Below the pieces are notes generated by a model that worked only from the letters and a program-made list of their open reading frames with translations, was not told the DNA's origin and did no database searches. 64,000 nt of DNA from a virus: positions 20,224 to 84,223 of the IMG/VR virus record IMGVR_UViG_3300004806_000019; one strand, given 5' to 3'. Below are positions 62,114-64,000 of the stretch, piece by piece (position 1 is the first letter of the stretch; each line of letters starts with the position of its first letter). A program made the position numbers and the translations under genes.

Positions 62114-62133
62114 CCCCGGCCTAAACGCCGGGG
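62114..62133 (-). repeat. Left-end hairpin of the tnpB element
   Basis: CCCCGGC (62114-62120), loop CTAAAC, GCCGGGG (62127-62133): a perfect 7 bp stem. It closely resembles the hairpin at the other end (both read CCCCG, CCTAAA, CGGGG, TTTCC) and points the same way, as left and right ends do in the IS200/IS605 family. Confidence 0.7.
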
Positions 62134-62152
62134 TTTCCAGCCGAAACATCGG

Positions 62153-62500
62153 ATGAGAAAATTATTTATCGTCCCTCTGCTTCTCTTAGCTGGGTGCAAC
62201 AGTGACGGAACCCTGAAGCCGGGTGTCCTGACATTCGTCAACAACGTCGTCACTGCTTCTTGTCAGATTGATCAGGCAATTCCTGGTCTTGTGTCACAGG
62301 GGGCGCTTATTACAGCTTTGGTTGCTCCTGAATATGCCCCAGAGGTTGCTTTGGCAACGAAGGTTGATCAGTTGGCGCATCCTGCTGTTGTCGCTGCGTG
62401 TAATGCGGCAGCGGCGGCTCAAGCGAATGCTGCTGCAAATCATCCTGTGGCTGTAGCTGTAACCCCGATCTCAACAACGGTAACGGTTCCTGCGCGATGA
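62153..62500 (+). CDS. Phage lipoprotein, expression site split by the tnpB element
   Basis: 115 residues. MRKLFIVPLLLLAGC is a lipoprotein signal with lipobox LAGC, so Cys15 should be lipidated. The mature part has FVNNVVTASCQIDQAIPG and an Ala-rich helix, without a Pro-rich spanin look. The insertion element separates the ATG from its original AAGGA. The present upstream bases (CATCGG) give a poor ribosome site, so expression may be reduced. Place in the lysis cluster suggests an outer-membrane spanin or envelope role; unproven. Confidence 0.72.
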   Translation: MRKLFIVPLLLLAGCNSDGTLKPGVLTFVNNVVTASCQIDQAIPGLVSQGALITALVAPEYAPEVALATKVDQLAHPAVVAACNAAAAAQANAAANHPVAVAVTPISTTVTVPAR

Positions 62501-63222
62501 CGACACCAGATTTTCAGAGGCTTCACCAGCTTGCTCAGTTGGCAAGCCTCGTCTATCAGACAGATGCAAATGTCCTGGCTAAGGGCGCCGAGAACTTAGG
62601 GTTTGAGTTTGTCGGTCTGGTTGGGAATAAAGAATGCCAAGCAATGGTTCTCACTGAGTTTGGTGGGCAACTTATTGTAATCCGGGGAACTCAAGTGGAA
62701 GAGAATTTCTCTCCATGGGAGTTATGGGATGACGCCAACCCAAATCATACTGAGGTTGGTGGTGGTGCAAAGGTTCGGTCAGGGGCGTTTGATCCTCTGA
62801 AGGATCTATGGAAAGACATCTGGGATCTTGTAGATCCGAGTGAACCGCTTACCATCACAGGACACTCTCTTGGTGGTCAGAGGGCGGCGATATCAGCCTT
62901 CCTCGTTCCTAGGGGGGTTAAGTTATCGGTTGTTGCATTTGCCCCTCCGAAGGGAGGAAATAAGGAGTTCTGGACAGCGGCTTATTCTGGTCGGACTCTT
63001 CCTGTTATCGTTGGTAGAAGCAATGACTTTGCCCTTAGTTGGGCCTCTCTTGATACCGTGACCTGTCAACCATGCCCGGTTCTTCACCTTAAAGAAGACG
63101 GTGGGTGGGAGATGTTATCCTCCTGGCCGTTCCTCACTGCTTCGATTCCGGATCACGATGTTGATAAGTATGTTTCGGATCTTGAGTCCCTCCTCCCTAA
63201 GAAGGAAGCTCCCAAAGAATGA
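62497..63222 (+). CDS. Class 3 lipase-like alpha/beta hydrolase
   Basis: 241 residues. The nucleophile elbow is ITGHSLGGQRAA (Ser near 126) after a beta strand; LIVIRGTQ near residue 67 is the class 3 lipase oxyanion region; a likely Asp is in GRSNDFALSW and a His in PDHDVDKYV. Class 3 lipases hydrolyse acylglycerols or phospholipids. No signal peptide is seen. In the lysis cluster it may attack membrane lipids, alongside the lysozyme and lipoprotein. The start overlaps the previous stop as ATGA. Confidence 0.83.
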   Translation: MTTPDFQRLHQLAQLASLVYQTDANVLAKGAENLGFEFVGLVGNKECQAMVLTEFGGQLIVIRGTQVEENFSPWELWDDANPNHTEVGGGAKVRSGAFDPLKDLWKDIWDLVDPSEPLTITGHSLGGQRAAISAFLVPRGVKLSVVAFAPPKGGNKEFWTAAYSGRTLPVIVGRSNDFALSWASLDTVTCQPCPVLHLKEDGGWEMLSSWPFLTASIPDHDVDKYVSDLESLLPKKEAPKE

Positions 63223-63380
63223 GTGATTGGCAGAAGCAATGGGAAGCCGCTGTCGTCGCAAGTTGGGTTGCGGCTCAGATGGGAATTGCTCTCTGGACTA
63301 AGACTTTGATTGGCTCTCTTGAACAGGAGAAGCCAAAATTAAAACTCGTAACGATGAATGGGAGACGGATTGATGACTGA
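63219..63380 (+). CDS. Small helical protein (53 residues)
   Basis: Starts on the previous stop (ATGA) and stops eight bases into the next gene. SDWQKQWEAAVVASWVAAQM followed by GIALWTKTLIGSL is a Trp-rich, moderately hydrophobic helix, perhaps membrane-associated. No family is recognised. Exact overlaps at both ends support a real gene. Confidence 0.55.
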   Translation: MSDWQKQWEAAVVASWVAAQMGIALWTKTLIGSLEQEKPKLKLVTMNGRRIDD

Positions 63381-63864
63381 CCCTGCTAATGAACACCTAC
63401 AGAAGCAAACCCTGACTATTCAGGTCTATGCTCCTGACCACCCAGATCGTACCACGACGCCGATTTTCAATCATACCAGGGACAAACTGATTGCTAATAA
63501 CCCGAACGCAAAGTGCTGGATCGACAATGAGCATTGTGACAAAGACAACCCGCTTGAATTGCACCATAGCGTCGTCGAGTGGTGTGACAGTACGGCTGTT
63601 GATTGGGCCAAAGTGGCTGTCCTTGTCCCTGAGTTCGACTGGAAATCTTTTGACCCGTCAAAACCAGAAACATTTATCGATTCCGAATGGAACGCTAACC
63701 TCGTCTTATGCAAGAAGCATCATGTCGGGGCTGACCACGGCATCCATATGATGCCATATCCGTTGTGGCGTTTGCAGAAGCTGAAGCTGGCGTCGTTTGT
63801 CTATTCGCCCGACGAAGAAGCCTTGGCAAACGCTGCCATTGGCGCTTTAAGCGCAGGATCATAA
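63373..63864 (+). CDS. HNH-type nuclease-like protein
   Basis: 163 residues from ATG 63373, eight bases after GGGAG. Residues about 48-125 hold AKCWIDNEHCDKDNP, ELHHSVVEW, then NANLVLCKKHHVGADHGIH: Cys pairs plus the His-His and Asn/His of an HNH fold. A following PYPLWRLQKLKLASF is helical. Phage HNH proteins of this type are often involved in DNA packaging with the terminase, or act as free nucleases. The window begins with terL, but whether the two ends of the genome meet here is not visible. Confidence 0.7.
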   Translation: MTDPANEHLQKQTLTIQVYAPDHPDRTTTPIFNHTRDKLIANNPNAKCWIDNEHCDKDNPLELHHSVVEWCDSTAVDWAKVAVLVPEFDWKSFDPSKPETFIDSEWNANLVLCKKHHVGADHGIHMMPYPLWRLQKLKLASFVYSPDEEALANAAIGALSAGS

Positions 63865-64000
63865 CCCACCGTTTGTATCTCAGGAATTGCCACCCATGGG
63901 CGCGAAAGAGTTGTTTCTTCAGACCAATCGGCCGGCACAACCATCATTTCTTCGCCATAACGCTGGTGGCAAATGGCTTTGATGATGTTCGGCAAATCGT
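63801..64000 (-). CDS. Partial gene, converging on the HNH gene (cut by window end)
   Basis: Minus-strand frame open to the window edge; about 66 C-terminal residues are visible, including MMVVPADWSEETTLSRPWVA and IPEIQTVGYDPALKAP. The sequence looks like ordinary protein, and the C-terminal 21 codons overlap the end of the HNH gene antisense. The start and function lie outside the window. Some risk remains that only the part beyond 63864 is coding. Confidence 0.5.
   Translation of the reverse strand, partial: DLPNIIKAICHQRYGEEMMVVPADWSEETTLSRPWVAIPEIQTVGYDPALKAPMAAFAKASSSGE

Larger units (their letters stand above)
60887..62152 (-). mobile_element. IS200/IS605-type element with tnpB only (IS1341-like)
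   Basis: A 1,266 bp unit bearing a single tnpB gene on the minus strand and matching subterminal hairpins at both ends in the same orientation (60902-60921 and 62114-62133). No terminal inverted repeat or target duplication is seen, as usual for this family; no tnpA is present. Removing it joins AAGGAATCTT directly to ATGAGAAAA, restoring a perfect ribosome site and start for the lipoprotein gene, which sets the boundaries. ATG occurs at both junctions, so the ends may be shifted by three bases. Confidence 0.8.

Noticed and set aside
60942-62156. 404-residue plus-strand open frame opposite tnpB
   Set aside because: It runs antisense to a protein with clear TnpB motifs, has no ribosome site and no recognisable domain; G/C-rich third positions of tnpB leave the opposite strand open.
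1-64000. tRNA genes, integrase, CRISPR array or replication genes
   Set aside because: None seen while reading; a tRNA scan was not possible, so short RNA genes could have been missed.

Overview
The window looks like a large part of the late (morphogenesis, ejection and lysis) region of a tailed bacteriophage of a Gram-negative host. The layout fits a short-tailed (podovirus-type) particle: large terminase subunit, a very large portal, a GroES-like co-chaperonin, a scaffold-like protein, a Mu gpT-type capsid protein, a P22 gp4-like adaptor, a gp10-like nozzle, glycine-zipper/Gln-rich ejection-type proteins and a 3,921-residue multidomain protein. No tape measure, sheath or tail-tube gene was seen. 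A Gram-negative host is inferred from lipoproteins with lipoboxes, LPP20- and BamE-like envelope proteins, a periplasmic-binding-protein fold and the lysis genes. TPR-GT41 and TPR-GT9-like glycosyltransferases hint at an alphaproteobacterial or related host, but this is only a guess. No tRNA, integrase, CRISPR array or replication gene was recognised.

Layout. 1-5061: terminase (5' truncated by the window edge), two small Cys-rich proteins, portal and a small protein. 5240-9743: a minus-strand five-gene operon inserted in the morphogenesis module (HTH regulator, LPP20/FlgP-like lipoprotein, FlgT/BamE-like exported protein, TPR-GT41 O-GlcNAc-transferase-like protein, TPR-GT9-like protein), with its own promoter and a direct-repeat operator candidate. 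9848-15744: co-chaperonin, scaffold, capsid and decoration-type genes, with a terminator after 15204. 15756-19823: low-complexity (Met/Pro/Gln-rich and His-rich) and coiled-coil virion-type proteins. 19868-21261: HNH endonuclease plus three tiny genes behind their own promoter. 21258-31172: repeat-rich fibre, adaptor and tail proteins. 31174-34395: a protein of 21 RCC1 repeats arranged as three seven-repeat modules. 34414-36189: a sulfotransferase-TPR-GT-like fusion. 36199-41884: fibre-type protein, papain-like peptidase with DUF4214-like domains, membrane proteins, a solute-binding-like protein and the nozzle. 41933-59863: ejection-type proteins and the giant polyvalent protein. 59908-63222: lysis region (membrane protein, GH24 lysozyme, holin-like protein, lipoprotein, class 3 lipase), interrupted by a TnpB-only insertion sequence. 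63219-64000: small protein, HNH protein and a converging gene cut by the window end.

Working together. The structural genes are packed head to tail, often with overlapping stop and start codons, which implies long polycistronic transcripts. The accessory load is unusually rich in glycan- and envelope-directed functions: GT41, two GT9-like modules, a sulfotransferase, FlgP/FlgT-like proteins, a solute-binding fold and a lipase. The strongest candidate for an undescribed system is the minus-strand cassette, which I read as a possible host flagellum or surface modification operon. Next come the triple RCC1 propeller with its neighbouring sulfotransferase fusion, and the helicase-methyltransferase-JAMM giant protein.
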